A stretch of 49,800 bases of DNA from Alphaproteobacteria bacterium (GTDB lineage: Bacteria; Myxococcota_A; UBA796; GCA-2862545): contig JACKEQ010000037.1 in assembly GCA_020632885.1 (NCBI GenBank), positions 1 to 49,800 of the forward strand, written 5' to 3'. Every line of letters begins with the position of its first letter. The first letter of the stretch is position 1. Shown piece after piece: positions 42,085-49,800 of this stretch. Under the pieces are notes generated by a model. It had not been told where the DNA came from. It saw only the letters and a program-made list of their open reading frames with translations, and did not search any database. The position numbers and the translations under genes are program-made.

Positions 42085-43101
42085 TCAGGGAGGCTCGGGC
42101 GTCTGTTCCCAGTCCCGGTGCTCGGCGAAGACGCGCAGGCCACCCTCACCACAGGCGGCGTAGAACGTCCTCCCGAGCACCAGCAGGTCGAGGAACCGGT
42201 CGGGGCAGACGCCCTCGAAGGTCCCCCGAGCCCGCAGTCGGTCGGGGTCCACGAGCCGGATGCCACCTTCCTCCGGCTGGCGCACCCAGATCGTGCCCTC
42301 GGTCAGGCTCTCGGGCGCCCCTCCCGCGTCCTCGAGGATCCCGGTCCAGCGCGGGTCGAAGGGCGCCGACACATCGAGCACGTGGAGGTGGGTCGGCGTC
42401 CCCACGAACACCCGGCCGTCCAGGTAGAGGGCACCCAGGATGTCGCCGTTGCCCACGGGGTCCCAGGTCGTCGTGCCCCTGGGGTCCAGCGTCGCCGCAC
42501 CGAAACCCGTCACCATGGGGGCCCTGCCCGCATCGTCCGGCAGGGTCCAGACCGTCCCTCCACCCACCGCGAGGGCACGTGGCGGGCCCGGGAGGTCGAC
42601 CCAGGTGTACGCGGCGGCGGCATCCGAGGGGTCCTGGGCCAGGATCTGGAGGTCGAGCCTGTGGAGCTGACCCGTCCCGGGCTGCGGGCCCTCCGAGATG
42701 GCCCAGGCCACCCCGTCCACCACGGCGACCTCGAGGATGGGGGCCTGGGCGATGGCACCCTCGAACAGCAGCTCCGGGGCCTCCGGGATCGCGGTCGTCA
42801 CGGCGATCCCTCCCAGTGGTCCACCCGCTACGACCCAGCTCGCGTCGGAGGCGACCACGCGGGCGTCGATATCGAGCGTGACCGCCGCGGTGCGGGTGAG
42901 GACGACAGGCGTGGTGGCAGCCAGGGTCGTGAGGCTCAGGGGCACGTCGGTGGACCGGCTCTCCGCCAGGAACAGACCCCGTGGCGCCGCCGCCACACCG
43001 ACGACGGTGCCCTGGCCCTCCACCGCACCTGCGCCCCCGATCTGGTAGAGCTGCTCGTAGCGTGAGAATGGACTGCAGCCGATGAGCACGAGGAGAGTCA
43101 C
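42085..43101 (-). CDS. Lipoprotein with repeated beta strands
   Basis: 338 residues. From GTG 43101 the signal reads MTLLVLIGC with lipid Cys9; a TTG at 43107 would add two residues including an Arg. GTG is favoured because it lies six bases after TACCGT (43108-43113 complement), the leaderless layout seen at 26049 and 35492. The mature protein has repeating short strands with DDAGRAPMVTGFG and ALYLDGRVFVGTPTHLHVLDV, probably a propeller. Two Cys near the end (GVCPDRF, YAACGE) may form a disulfide. It resembles the LVIVD/YVTN type loosely. No enzyme motif. Confidence 0.8.
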   Translation of the reverse strand: MTLLVLIGCSPFSRYEQLYQIGGAGAVEGQGTVVGVAAAPRGLFLAESRSTDVPLSLTTLAATTPVVLTRTAAVTLDIDARVVASDASWVVAGGPLGGIAVTTAIPEAPELLFEGAIAQAPILEVAVVDGVAWAISEGPQPGTGQLHRLDLQILAQDPSDAAAAYTWVDLPGPPRALAVGGGTVWTLPDDAGRAPMVTGFGAATLDPRGTTTWDPVGNGDILGALYLDGRVFVGTPTHLHVLDVSAPFDPRWTGILEDAGGAPESLTEGTIWVRQPEEGGIRLVDPDRLRARGTFEGVCPDRFLDLLVLGRTFYAACGEGGLRVFAEHRDWEQTPEPP

Positions 43102-43107
43102 GCGCAA

Positions 43108-43113
43108 ACGGTA
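43108..43113 (-). promoter_or_regulatory. Probable -10 hexamer of a leaderless transcript
   Basis: On the - strand TACCGT is followed by exactly six bases and GTG 43101. There is no ribosome site in between. Confidence 0.45.
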
Positions 43114-43153
43114 CCACCCCCCGGGGGGCCCCGGGAACCCTGATCCGTGGTAC
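43111..43153. promoter_or_regulatory. Inverted repeat and palindrome in the divergent region
   Basis: GTACCAC (43111-43117) and GTGGTAC (43147-43153) form a 7-bp inverted repeat with a 29-bp spacer. Between them lies the perfect 12-bp palindrome CCCCCCGGGGGG (43117-43128). The region separates the lipoprotein gene at 42085-43101 from the FG-GAP gene at 43174. Confidence 0.35.
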
Positions 43154-43173
43154 ATCGGGTCTCGGAGGTCCCT

Positions 43174-44451
43174 TTGCTCGGGGTGATGCCGTCCATCCTG
43201 CTCGTCCTCGCTTGTCCGCGCGCGGACGTGTGCGGAGACGGGATCTGGTCCCCTCTGGAGCGCTGTGAGGTCGCTGATCCCATGTTCGGTGCGTGGTGCT
43301 CGGACTCCTGCACCTGGCATGTCTGTGGTGACGGCGTCCTGGCGCCCTGGGAGGCATGCGAGCCGTCTCTCGACCCCACGTGCGATGCCACCTGCCATCT
43401 CGTCGCGTGCGGCAATGGCCTGGCGACGCCGGGGGAGGTGTGCCTCGACCCGAGCGTGCCGCTCACCGTGGGCGCCACGCCCGTGGAGGTGGTGGTGACG
43501 GACGTCGATGGCGACGGCTCCCTGGACATCGTGACGGCGAACGCGGGTGAGACCTTCGTCACGGTCCTCACCAACGTGGGCGGGGAGGCGTTCGTACGGA
43601 CGGACGTCGAGGTGGGTGTGCGTCCCCGGTCCGTCCAGGTCGTGGCGCTGGATGCGGTGGGGAGGCCGGACCTCCTCGTGGCTTCCGTCGATGATCAGGC
43701 CGTCTCCGTGGTGCTCTCCGCCGGTGCGGGCTGGTCGCCACCCACGGTCTACGACGTGCCGGGGTTGGCATCTGCCGCTGTGGCCTTGTTCCCACCTCCG
43801 GAGCAGGCCGGGCGGGTGGGCGACGTGTTCGTGGCCGTGCCCGGAGAGATCCTGCGGATGAGCGGGAACAGGGTCGTCCAGGCCGGCCCCGCCCTCCCCG
43901 ATGGGTCGTTCGAGTCCGGAGCCCACTTCGCGTCGGTCGCCTCGGGTGGGTCGCTACACCACTGGCCCACGCACCAGGGCCTCCTCCGACCGGATGTGGT
44001 GGTGTGGGCGGGATCGGAGGGCGAGCTGACAGGCTGGCTCTGGGAGCCTGGAGCTCCGGTCGTTGCCTACGAGGAGAGCACCGATTCGGGGGCTCTGGAC
44101 GTGGCTCCCCTCGCGAACGACGATCTGGTGGTGCTGCTCGAGGCCCGTGTGGTCGTCGAGGCGGGCGACGGCAACTACCGTCGGGGTGACCACGCCTTCC
44201 CGGGAGGCCGGTCCATCGCCGTCGGCGCACTGGACGGACTGGGCGACCAGGACGTCGCGATCACCGATGCGGACGGCGTGGGGGTCATGCTGGGTCGCGA
44301 GCTGTACGGCAACGGCGAGCTCGCCGCGCACGTGCCGCTCCTGGGCGCTGGCGACGTCGCGACTGGTGACCTGAACGGTGACGGCGTGGACGAGATCGTG
44401 GTCGCTCACCCGGACGGGAGCCAGGTGACGGTGGTGTGGTCCAGGCCCTGA
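43174..44451 (+). CDS. Lipoprotein with Myxococcus-type Cys-rich repeats and FG-GAP motifs
   Basis: 425 residues. From TTG 43174 the signal is MLGVMPSILLVLAC (lipid Cys14). Three Cys-rich units follow, each with the C-G-D/N-G...E-x-C core and internal Cys pairs (VCGDGIWSPLERCE, VCGDGVLAPWEACE, ACGNGLATPGEVC), the pattern of TIGR02232/DUF4215 repeats of Myxococcota exported proteins. FG-GAP-like loops DVDGDGSLDIV and DLNGDGVDEIV follow, with a propeller-like body between. TTG 43174 is preferred because it lies five bases after GGAGG; ATG 43186 is a shorter alternative. Confidence 0.83.
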   Translation: MLGVMPSILLVLACPRADVCGDGIWSPLERCEVADPMFGAWCSDSCTWHVCGDGVLAPWEACEPSLDPTCDATCHLVACGNGLATPGEVCLDPSVPLTVGATPVEVVVTDVDGDGSLDIVTANAGETFVTVLTNVGGEAFVRTDVEVGVRPRSVQVVALDAVGRPDLLVASVDDQAVSVVLSAGAGWSPPTVYDVPGLASAAVALFPPPEQAGRVGDVFVAVPGEILRMSGNRVVQAGPALPDGSFESGAHFASVASGGSLHHWPTHQGLLRPDVVVWAGSEGELTGWLWEPGAPVVAYEESTDSGALDVAPLANDDLVVLLEARVVVEAGDGNYRRGDHAFPGGRSIAVGALDGLGDQDVAITDADGVGVMLGRELYGNGELAAHVPLLGAGDVATGDLNGDGVDEIVVAHPDGSQVTVVWSRP

Positions 44452-44455
44452 CGCA

Positions 44456-47206
44456 TCAGGGCAGGGAGGCCCGGATCCAGAGCTCGCCCCGCGGCTCCGT
44501 GTCGGTGGCGTAGGTGGAGCCGGGCACGAGTGCGGTGTCGCCGTGGTCGTAGATCACGAGGAGGGCCTCGCTTCCGTCCAGATCGAGGGACACGAGCTGC
44601 TGGCGCGCGCTGCCGCCCTCACGGACCCATGCCGGCTCCGACCACGAGATCCCGGCGTCCGTGGAGGTGACCAGGGCCACCTGGTGCCCGAGGAAGCCGT
44701 GGTCACGGATTCCGGCCCACACGAGCTCGCCGTCGGTGGTCAAATCGAGGAGTACCCGCCCTGACCACCGCCCTGGCGGAGGGGCGATCGACGTCCAGGT
44801 GACCCCGTCTGCGCTGGTCCACAGCCGCTGGGTGTCCGGCTGGTCGAAGACCGCGAACCCCGGAGGTGCGAAGGTGGCTCCCGTGGGAGCGGCCACCATG
44901 CGGTCCGCGCCGAGGTCGCCGAGCACCGTGCCCTCCGCGACCAGCGCGCCAGCGGCGTCGTAACGGGCGGTCCGCCGTGCAGTGAGCTGGACCCCGTGCA
45001 CGACCGCCACGCCTCCGTCGAACAGGCCCGCCAGCCCGTCATAGGGCGGGTACACCCCGAAGCCGGTCGGCAGGGGCACCGAGGTCTGGCTCCCGTCGTG
45101 CTCCAACCGCACGATCCGGTTCTCGAAGTCGGGCCCCTGCACCAGGAGCAGGCCGCCGCTGCCGGGCGCCTCCGCCACGTCGACGACGCGCTCGGTGCCC
45201 GCCAGCACACCGCCGTCGGTGAACCCGCCGTCCCACCACCGGATCGTGGGCCCGTAGGCCATGCCGACCATCCCGAGCCGGTCGCCGTCCACCCAGGTGC
45301 GGACGTCCGCGTTCACGGCGACCGGGCTCGCCTCCTGGGCCGGTGGGGCATCCGGGGCGAAGCGCCAGAGCTCACCCTGTGAGCGCAGGAATCGCGTGCC
45401 GTCGTCGAGCACGTGGATCTGGTCGTGCTGCTGGTAGAACCCGTCGGGTCTGAGCATCCTCGCGCCGGTGACCTCGTCGCCCCCGGGCTCCACGCGCTCC
45501 CGTCGCAGGGCGATCCAGGTGCCTGCGTCGTCGCCGGCCTCGAAGCCCACTTCGTCGAGGCTCGCCGTCTGGGAGCCCGTGGTCGTCCAGCCCAGGGGTG
45601 GACGGCCGAGCACGATGGGATTCCCGGTCGCCGGGTCGTCGTCGACCGCGGGCCCGATGTCCCAGCCAGCCCCAGGAGGGAGGTCCCAGGTCGTCGCGAG
45701 CAGACCGGAGGCGTCGTCGCTGGCCGTCCATCCGGCTCCCGAGCGGGTGAGCACGCGGTCCTCGAAGAGGACGGCCGGCCAGGATCCCACGGCTGCTCCG
45801 ATCCCCAGGCCCACGTCCTGGGGCTCGCCGCCCTCCCGCTCCATGAGCTCCTCGCAGGAGTTCCGAGACGTCGTGCCGTCCACGAGCCACGTGCGTTCGA
45901 CGATCTCCACGGCCAGCGTCTCCGGACCGACGGACGCGGCACGGACCACGCGCGGACAGCGACGCGTGGGACCGACCTCGAAGTCGTCGGTCGTCGCCCA
46001 GGCCACCCAGAGCCCACCGCCTGGCCGGTCGGTGATGCTGATCGGCCAGTAGCGGTCGGTCTGCTCGGCCTTGCTCCAGGTCCCGGGGTCGCCGGGCCCG
46101 TCGAGGGGACCCAGGCCCACCGGCAGGGCTCGACGGGTCCAGCCGCCCACCGCCGTGCCGGCAGGACGCCACCACACCTCCAGCGCGTTCGAGCGCAGGC
46201 TGCGCGTGACGACCCAGGTGTCCCCCAGCGCGTCGATGGCCACACCCGCGTGCACGAGCTGCTCGGTGGGGGTGCCCAGGAGCTCGTAGCCCCAGCCCGT
46301 GCCGGTCCACCGTGCGAGGACGAGCGGGGGACGAAGGCTGACGAACAGGTCGGTGGCTCCCTGGACCAGCCCGGGCTCCAGGCGTACCACCGTGGCGATC
46401 GACCCGTCGGGTCCGAAGGCCACACGCGCGCGCCGGAGGCCGTCCGCCTGGTCGGTACGGTTCCGCTCACCGGCTGGCACGGTGTCGGCGATCGGGTGCG
46501 AGCCGAGGGGCGGAGGCCCCATGGCCGCATCGGTGACCGTGACGGACACCTGCCGCTCGACGTCTCCGGCGCGGAGCACGAGGGACGTGGTGCCCGCGGC
46601 GATCCCGCGCAGCACGCCGTCGTCGTCGACCGAGGCGACCGTGGGGTCGGACGTCGCGTAGCGGACGGGCTCTTCGCTCCACGGCCACTCCCCGCGGGGG
46701 TCGCCCGGTGCCGGGAACGTCTGCGCACGTACGGCCAGCGGACAGGGCTGGAACGGACGGATCTCCCCGACGGCCAACGCCACCTGGTCGTCCCACGTGA
46801 CGATGCGGTCGACGGGTCCGCCCCGCACGTCCACCTCCGCCTCGACCAGCGGCACCGCCACGCTCCAGACCTCGTCCGCCTCCTGACGGATCGAGAGGAC
46901 CGTACCGAAGCTCTCCAGGCCGAGGTCCCGTGGCGCGGTGTAGGCGACCTCCATCACGCGGCCGGTCACGACCCAGTTGGTGGAGTAGGTCGAACCGTCG
47001 TCCTGCTGCCCGTCGATGCTCCCCACGACGAACTGGCCCTCGGGAACGGTGTCTCCGGGCCACTCGAGCGTCCAGGTGAAGCTCGCCCGCTCGCCGGGGC
47101 GCAGCTCCACGAACGTGGGCTCTGGACCGTGGGGGATGGGCACGACGTGGGGGGCCTGACCGGGGTCCGGGGGACGGCAGGCGAGCGCCAGGAGGGCGAC
47201 GAGCAT
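44456..47206 (-). CDS. Large lipoprotein with BIG2-type domain and propeller-like body
   Basis: 916 residues. MLVALLALAC gives lipid Cys10. Near 170-240 a bacterial Ig-like BIG2 domain is recognisable from VRYATSDPTVASVDDDGVL and GIAAGTTSLVLRAGDV. The remaining two thirds resemble a WD40/BNR-type propeller with Asp-box-like strands (STDAGISWSEPAW, TSADGVTWTSIAPPPG); S-x-D-x-G-x-x-W is the BNR/Asp-box signature seen in sialidases and Ycf48-like proteins. No sialidase catalytic residues are apparent. GAGGAG lies upstream, and TACCAT (47231-47236 complement) may be the -10. It converges with the FG-GAP gene with four bases between stops. Confidence 0.85.
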   Translation of the reverse strand: MLVALLALACRPPDPGQAPHVVPIPHGPEPTFVELRPGERASFTWTLEWPGDTVPEGQFVVGSIDGQQDDGSTYSTNWVVTGRVMEVAYTAPRDLGLESFGTVLSIRQEADEVWSVAVPLVEAEVDVRGGPVDRIVTWDDQVALAVGEIRPFQPCPLAVRAQTFPAPGDPRGEWPWSEEPVRYATSDPTVASVDDDGVLRGIAAGTTSLVLRAGDVERQVSVTVTDAAMGPPPLGSHPIADTVPAGERNRTDQADGLRRARVAFGPDGSIATVVRLEPGLVQGATDLFVSLRPPLVLARWTGTGWGYELLGTPTEQLVHAGVAIDALGDTWVVTRSLRSNALEVWWRPAGTAVGGWTRRALPVGLGPLDGPGDPGTWSKAEQTDRYWPISITDRPGGGLWVAWATTDDFEVGPTRRCPRVVRAASVGPETLAVEIVERTWLVDGTTSRNSCEELMEREGGEPQDVGLGIGAAVGSWPAVLFEDRVLTRSGAGWTASDDASGLLATTWDLPPGAGWDIGPAVDDDPATGNPIVLGRPPLGWTTTGSQTASLDEVGFEAGDDAGTWIALRRERVEPGGDEVTGARMLRPDGFYQQHDQIHVLDDGTRFLRSQGELWRFAPDAPPAQEASPVAVNADVRTWVDGDRLGMVGMAYGPTIRWWDGGFTDGGVLAGTERVVDVAEAPGSGGLLLVQGPDFENRIVRLEHDGSQTSVPLPTGFGVYPPYDGLAGLFDGGVAVVHGVQLTARRTARYDAAGALVAEGTVLGDLGADRMVAAPTGATFAPPGFAVFDQPDTQRLWTSADGVTWTSIAPPPGRWSGRVLLDLTTDGELVWAGIRDHGFLGHQVALVTSTDAGISWSEPAWVREGGSARQQLVSLDLDGSEALLVIYDHGDTALVPGSTYATDTEPRGELWIRASLP

Positions 47207-47253
47207 CAGAGGTCTCCTCGTTCCTCGGTGATGGTAGCCCAGTGAGGTGCCAC

Positions 47254-47712
47254 TCACGGCAGGTCGGAGGACCGGGTGCCGATGAGGTCGAGGGCCCAGG
47301 TGACCGCCGGCACATCGCCGGTGCAGATGCAGCCTGCGTCGTCGCACAGAGACGGCTGCTCGAACAGATCCCAGCGACCTTCGAAGCGCTCGGGGCCCAG
47401 CGGCACGATGTCGATCTCGTGCCAGCCGGGTAGCTCACCGCATGACGGCGCCTGATCCAGCTCGAGGCGGAACGCGCCGTCCTCCTCCGGCAGGACAGCC
47501 CTCCGCCCCCAGACCCAGGTCCCGTCCGGAGCGTAGGCCTGGAGGGACCACATGCCATCACCCTGGTCCTCGATCGTCCATCGCGCGTCTCGGAGGCTGA
47601 CGACGGGGAAGAAGTCGCCGCTCCTCTGCTGCGCGTTCTGACCACTGACTGCGTACACCCCGTCTTCCAGGGTCCACGAACCGACACACGCGGCGATGGC
47701 CATGACGAGCAC
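47254..47712 (-). CDS. Small lipoprotein of unknown function
   Basis: 152 residues from GTG 47712, which follows GGGAGG by five bases; ATG 47703 is the alternative. The signal MLVMAIAAC gives lipid Cys9. The mature domain is strand-rich with WTIEDQGDGMWSLQAYAPDG, then three to four Cys near the C-terminus (SCGELPG, LCDDAGCICTG) that likely pair. No family recognised. It lies 47 bases upstream of the large lipoprotein gene on the same strand and may share its transcript. TAGGAT (47736-47741 complement) is a possible -10, overlapping the opposite promoter. Confidence 0.72.
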   Translation of the reverse strand: MLVMAIAACVGSWTLEDGVYAVSGQNAQQRSGDFFPVVSLRDARWTIEDQGDGMWSLQAYAPDGTWVWGRRAVLPEEDGAFRLELDQAPSCGELPGWHEIDIVPLGPERFEGRWDLFEQPSLCDDAGCICTGDVPAVTWALDLIGTRSSDLP

Positions 47713-47735
47713 CCCGACCTCCCGGCTCGAGGGCG

Positions 47736-47745
47736 ATCCTACCAT
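47736..47745. promoter_or_regulatory. Overlapping divergent -10 elements
   Basis: TACCAT (47740-47745, + strand) and TAGGAT (47741-47736, - strand) share two bases. The + element lies three bases before ATG 47749 and six before GTG 47752; the - element lies 23 bases before GTG 47712. Simultaneous use of both promoters should be impossible. Confidence 0.45.
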
Positions 47746-47748
47746 CGA

Positions 47749-48669
47749 ATGGTGCGTGCCGGCCTTGCCGGGCGTCGGCTGGTGGGTACGTGCGGCGGCA
47801 TGCTCCTCGCCGCCCTCTCCTGGTGCCTCGCCGGTCCCATCTCCATCGACGTCGAGACCCTCGACGGCGCCACCCTGGACCGCGGGACCCGGATCCGCCT
47901 GGAGTACATGCTCTGGCAGGTCAGCGAGCTGTACAGCCATCGCCTCGGCATCGACTACCCGCGCACGCTGCGGCTGAAGATGACCCTGCACGGCGACCCC
48001 GAGCGCTTTCGGAAGGCTGCCGAGGCCGTGGGGCTCCAACCCTGGGTGGGCGGGTGGTTCCGGGGTGGTCGTGACAAGACGAACGAGGCGGTGTTCCGAG
48101 CGGTCGCCGAGCCTGAGCTGGTTCGCGCCTGGCTCCACGAGACCAGCCACTTCCTCGTGTCCTACGGGCGGCCCGCACCCAACTGGCTCAACGAGGGGCT
48201 GGCGGTGGCCATCGAGACATCGAGGGCCGAAGGGCGCGACCTCATCGTCTCCACGTCACCGCGCAACCGTGCCGTCCTCGTGCGGGAGGGCGGAGGGTCC
48301 GTGGAGACGATGGTCCTCGGCGACGCTCCGTTCAAGGACCTGCCCGGGGAGACGGTCTCCACGCGGTACATCCAGGCGTGGGCGCTGACGACCGTGTTGA
48401 TGTCCACCCAGAACGGGGCGGAGGCCCTGAAGGCCGTCGCCGTGGACTACCGCCGCACCCGAGACCCCGAGTCCGCCCTCGCCGCCATCGAGCGCACGTA
48501 CCTCTGGGGTGTCGCGGCCCTCCAGCGCGACCTGGACGCCTTCGCGAAGTCCCCGCCCGCCACCATCGTCATCGCGAGCACCCTGAAGGGCCCGCTCAGC
48601 TCGGATGCGGTGTGGACCAACTGCCCGGACGGACGGCTCGTGCGCACCGACGTGGGCTGCGGGTTGTGA
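47749..48669 (+). CDS. Zinc metalloprotease-like protein (peptidase MA/DUF1570-like)
   Basis: 306 residues with an N-terminal signal or anchor (hydrophobic about 17-29, ending CLAGP). The zinc motif HETSH (130-134) is H-E-x-x-H, and the downstream PNWLNEGLA provides Glu149 as third ligand, the gluzincin arrangement found in peptidase MA-like and DUF1570 proteins. It would act in the periplasm or outside; substrates are unknown. The C-terminal domain is helical with two late Cys (NCPDG, GCGL). GTG 47752 is an alternative start exactly six bases after TACCAT, fitting a leaderless transcript. It is followed 33 bases later by the CruF-type gene. Confidence 0.82.
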   Translation: MVRAGLAGRRLVGTCGGMLLAALSWCLAGPISIDVETLDGATLDRGTRIRLEYMLWQVSELYSHRLGIDYPRTLRLKMTLHGDPERFRKAAEAVGLQPWVGGWFRGGRDKTNEAVFRAVAEPELVRAWLHETSHFLVSYGRPAPNWLNEGLAVAIETSRAEGRDLIVSTSPRNRAVLVREGGGSVETMVLGDAPFKDLPGETVSTRYIQAWALTTVLMSTQNGAEALKAVAVDYRRTRDPESALAAIERTYLWGVAALQRDLDAFAKSPPATIVIASTLKGPLSSDAVWTNCPDGRLVRTDVGCGL

Positions 48670-48702
48670 GGCCGGCGGGGTAGTCTCCCGGCGGGGGGTG
48701 AG

Positions 48703-49515
48703 GTGGACACCATCTGGGTCGAGGGGTTCGTGTTCGGGCTCTTCGGGCTCGCCGTCGTCACGGGCTTCCGGGGGGACGTGCACCGCGGGGCCACCGTGCT
48801 CGCCGCCTCGTCGTTCGGCCTGCTCGTGGAGCTCTACTTCCTCACGTTCGCGCAGGGGTACGCCTACGGCGAGTTCACCCTGATGCTCCACGGCGCCCCG
48901 CTGTGGGTCGCGGCCGGGTGGGGCTTCATCCTCGCGTGGTCCCTCGAGGCAGCGGAGCGCCTGCCCATCCGCCGCTGGGGCGTGCCGTTCGTGGCTGCGT
49001 GCATGGCGACCGGGCTCGACCTCATGCTGGACCCCATCGCCGAGGCGCGCGGCTGGTGGCACTGGAAGCGGCCCGACCCCGGCTTCTTCGGCGTGAGCTA
49101 CGACAACTTCAGTGGCTGGCTGGTGCTGGTGGCGAGCTTCGTGGGCGCCCAGGTCGCGCTCACCGCCCGCTTCGGGACGGCCGGCTGGCGGGCCGTGGTC
49201 TTCCCGTTCCTGGGCATCCCCGCCGCCATCGTTGGGGTGGTGGGCGTGCAGCCCCTCCTGGAGGCCGCGTACCGCCGGGTGGGGGAGGGGCCCGTGTTCC
49301 TCGCGCTCTGGACGCTGTTCCTGGCCGTCGGGCTAGGGGCGCACGGTCGGTGGCCGGTGCTGCCGGGCGCCCTCCTGCCCCTCGCGTTCTTCGTGCTGCT
49401 CGTGCCCGTCGGTGCCATGGGGCCGTTCCAGGTTCACACCGAGCTCTACGGCGTGTTCGCGGCCTCGCTGGCGTTCGGGTTCGCCACCTGGCTGCCGCGC
49501 ACCGGTCCGTCTTGA
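48703..49515 (+). CDS. Carotenoid biosynthesis protein, CruF family
   Basis: 270 residues, seven or so hydrophobic helices. The DLMLDPIAEARGWWHW and FFGVSYDNFSGWL segments are the hallmark of DUF422/Caroten_synth, whose members include CruF hydratases that add water to the psi-ends of gamma-carotene or bisanhydrobacterioruberin. In this family the D-P-x-x-E and N-F-x-G-W motifs are the conserved polar sites. The start is GTG 48703, just after GGGGGG; TAGTCT (48681-48686) may be the -10. The stop overlaps the next gene as TTGA, so a glycosyltransferase-like protein is coupled to it, consistent with a glycosylated hydroxycarotenoid but not proof of one. Confidence 0.8.
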   Translation: MDTIWVEGFVFGLFGLAVVTGFRGDVHRGATVLAASSFGLLVELYFLTFAQGYAYGEFTLMLHGAPLWVAAGWGFILAWSLEAAERLPIRRWGVPFVAACMATGLDLMLDPIAEARGWWHWKRPDPGFFGVSYDNFSGWLVLVASFVGAQVALTARFGTAGWRAVVFPFLGIPAAIVGVVGVQPLLEAAYRRVGEGPVFLALWTLFLAVGLGAHGRWPVLPGALLPLAFFVLLVPVGAMGPFQVHTELYGVFAASLAFGFATWLPRTGPS

Positions 49516-49800
49516 GCGGGTGGGCGCGGGCGGCCGGACTCCTCGCCGCGGTGGGCGTGTACGTGTGGCGTGCGTGGCCGAGCCTCTGGACCACCGTGGA
49601 CGACGCGTGGATCTCCGCCCGCTACGCGGCCCAGGCAGCCGCGGGGAACGGGCTCGTCTACAACGCCGGTGAGCCGCCCGTGGAGGGCACCACCAACACC
49701 CTCTGGACGCTCTGGCTGGTCGTGGGCCACCGGCTCGACGTCGCTCCCGAGACCTGGATGGTGGGCTCGGGGCTCGCGTTCGGCGCCCTCACCGTCGTGC
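49512..49800 (+). CDS. GT-C membrane glycosyltransferase, 5' part (partial)
   Basis: The first 96 codons run off the right edge. After a first hydrophobic segment, TTVDDAWISARYAAQAAAGN and GLVYNAGEPPVEGTTNTLW form the D-D-A-x-I-S-x-R-Y...G-x-V-Y-N...V-E-G-T-x-N-x-L-W pattern of GT-C enzymes related to AftB arabinosyltransferases; the Asp pair is the expected polyprenyl-phosphate-sugar site. The start TTG 49512 overlaps the CruF-type stop (TTGA). Donor and acceptor are unknown, and the C-terminus is not visible. Confidence 0.75.
   Translation, partial: MSGWARAAGLLAAVGVYVWRAWPSLWTTVDDAWISARYAAQAAAGNGLVYNAGEPPVEGTTNTLWTLWLVVGHRLDVAPETWMVGSGLAFGALTVV

Noticed and set aside
39759..42881. Long + strand open frame (over 1000 codons) opposite PEP synthase
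   Set aside because: No family resemblance; codon third positions and motifs support PEP synthase and the lipoprotein gene on the - strand.
45413..47245. Long + strand open frame (about 600 codons) opposite the BIG2 lipoprotein
   Set aside because: Low-complexity shadow; the - strand frame has a signal peptide, BIG2 and Asp-box motifs.

Overview
The window is about 70% G+C by eye, densely packed, and bacterial. Secreted lipoproteins with poly(Asp-Ala/Thr) linkers, FG-GAP repeats and Myxococcus-type Cys-rich repeats suggest a Myxococcota or other former 'Deltaproteobacteria' lineage; this is inferred from gene style, not from a marker gene. No tRNA, rRNA, CRISPR array, insertion sequence or phage gene was recognised, and no gap between genes exceeds about 300 bases.

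Layout. 1-154 is the 3' end of an unknown gene. 227-8024 is one tightly coupled operon, trpR-E-G-D-C-F-B-A followed by a DAHP synthase: complete tryptophan synthesis from chorismate plus the entry enzyme of the shikimate pathway. A TrpR-type operator lies just before trpR. 8033-9319 is a PurD-like ATP-grasp protein. 9417-12806 holds two divergent lipoproteins, a metallo-beta-lactamase-fold hydrolase and a Cys-rich unknown. 12797-17216 is a less stable stretch: a DUF1801 protein, a small membrane protein, a secreted beta-helix protein flanked by 57-bp near-identical direct repeats, and two genes broken head-to-head at about 16500. 17206-18081 is a secreted CFI-box protein. 18242-23302 is a metabolic operon: acyl/acetyl-CoA synthetase, E1 alpha, E1 beta and E2 of a 2-oxoacid dehydrogenase, and an acyl carrier protein. 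23309-27904 holds a diheme cytochrome c, a TetR-P450 operon with two identical operators, a HAD phosphatase, a methyltransferase and a histidine-kinase C-terminal relic. 27936-36235 is dominated by lipoproteins, four of them in one overlapping operon. 36232-42020 holds a FIST-domain sensor with its histidine kinase, an unknown protein and phosphoenolpyruvate synthase. 42085-47712 holds four more lipoproteins. 47749-49800 holds a gluzincin-like protease, a CruF-type carotenoid protein and the start of a GT-C membrane glycosyltransferase.

Architecture. Co-directional genes commonly overlap by 1-23 nt. Convergent genes nearly all meet stop-to-stop, from an 11-nt overlap to an 8-nt gap, leaving no room for conventional terminators. 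Most transcription-unit starts have a TA-N3-T hexamer (often TAGGNT or TACCNT) just upstream, and several sit exactly six bases before the start codon, which suggests leaderless mRNAs. Many lipoprotein signal peptides are extremely short (Cys at residue 8-12, usually no basic n-region).

The most interesting points are the TrpR-operator-trp-DAHP synthase regulon outside the enterics, the 2-oxoacid dehydrogenase operon carrying its own acyl carrier protein, the ultrashort lipoprotein signals, the promoter and leaderless pattern, and the pair of divergent genes fused by a deletion.
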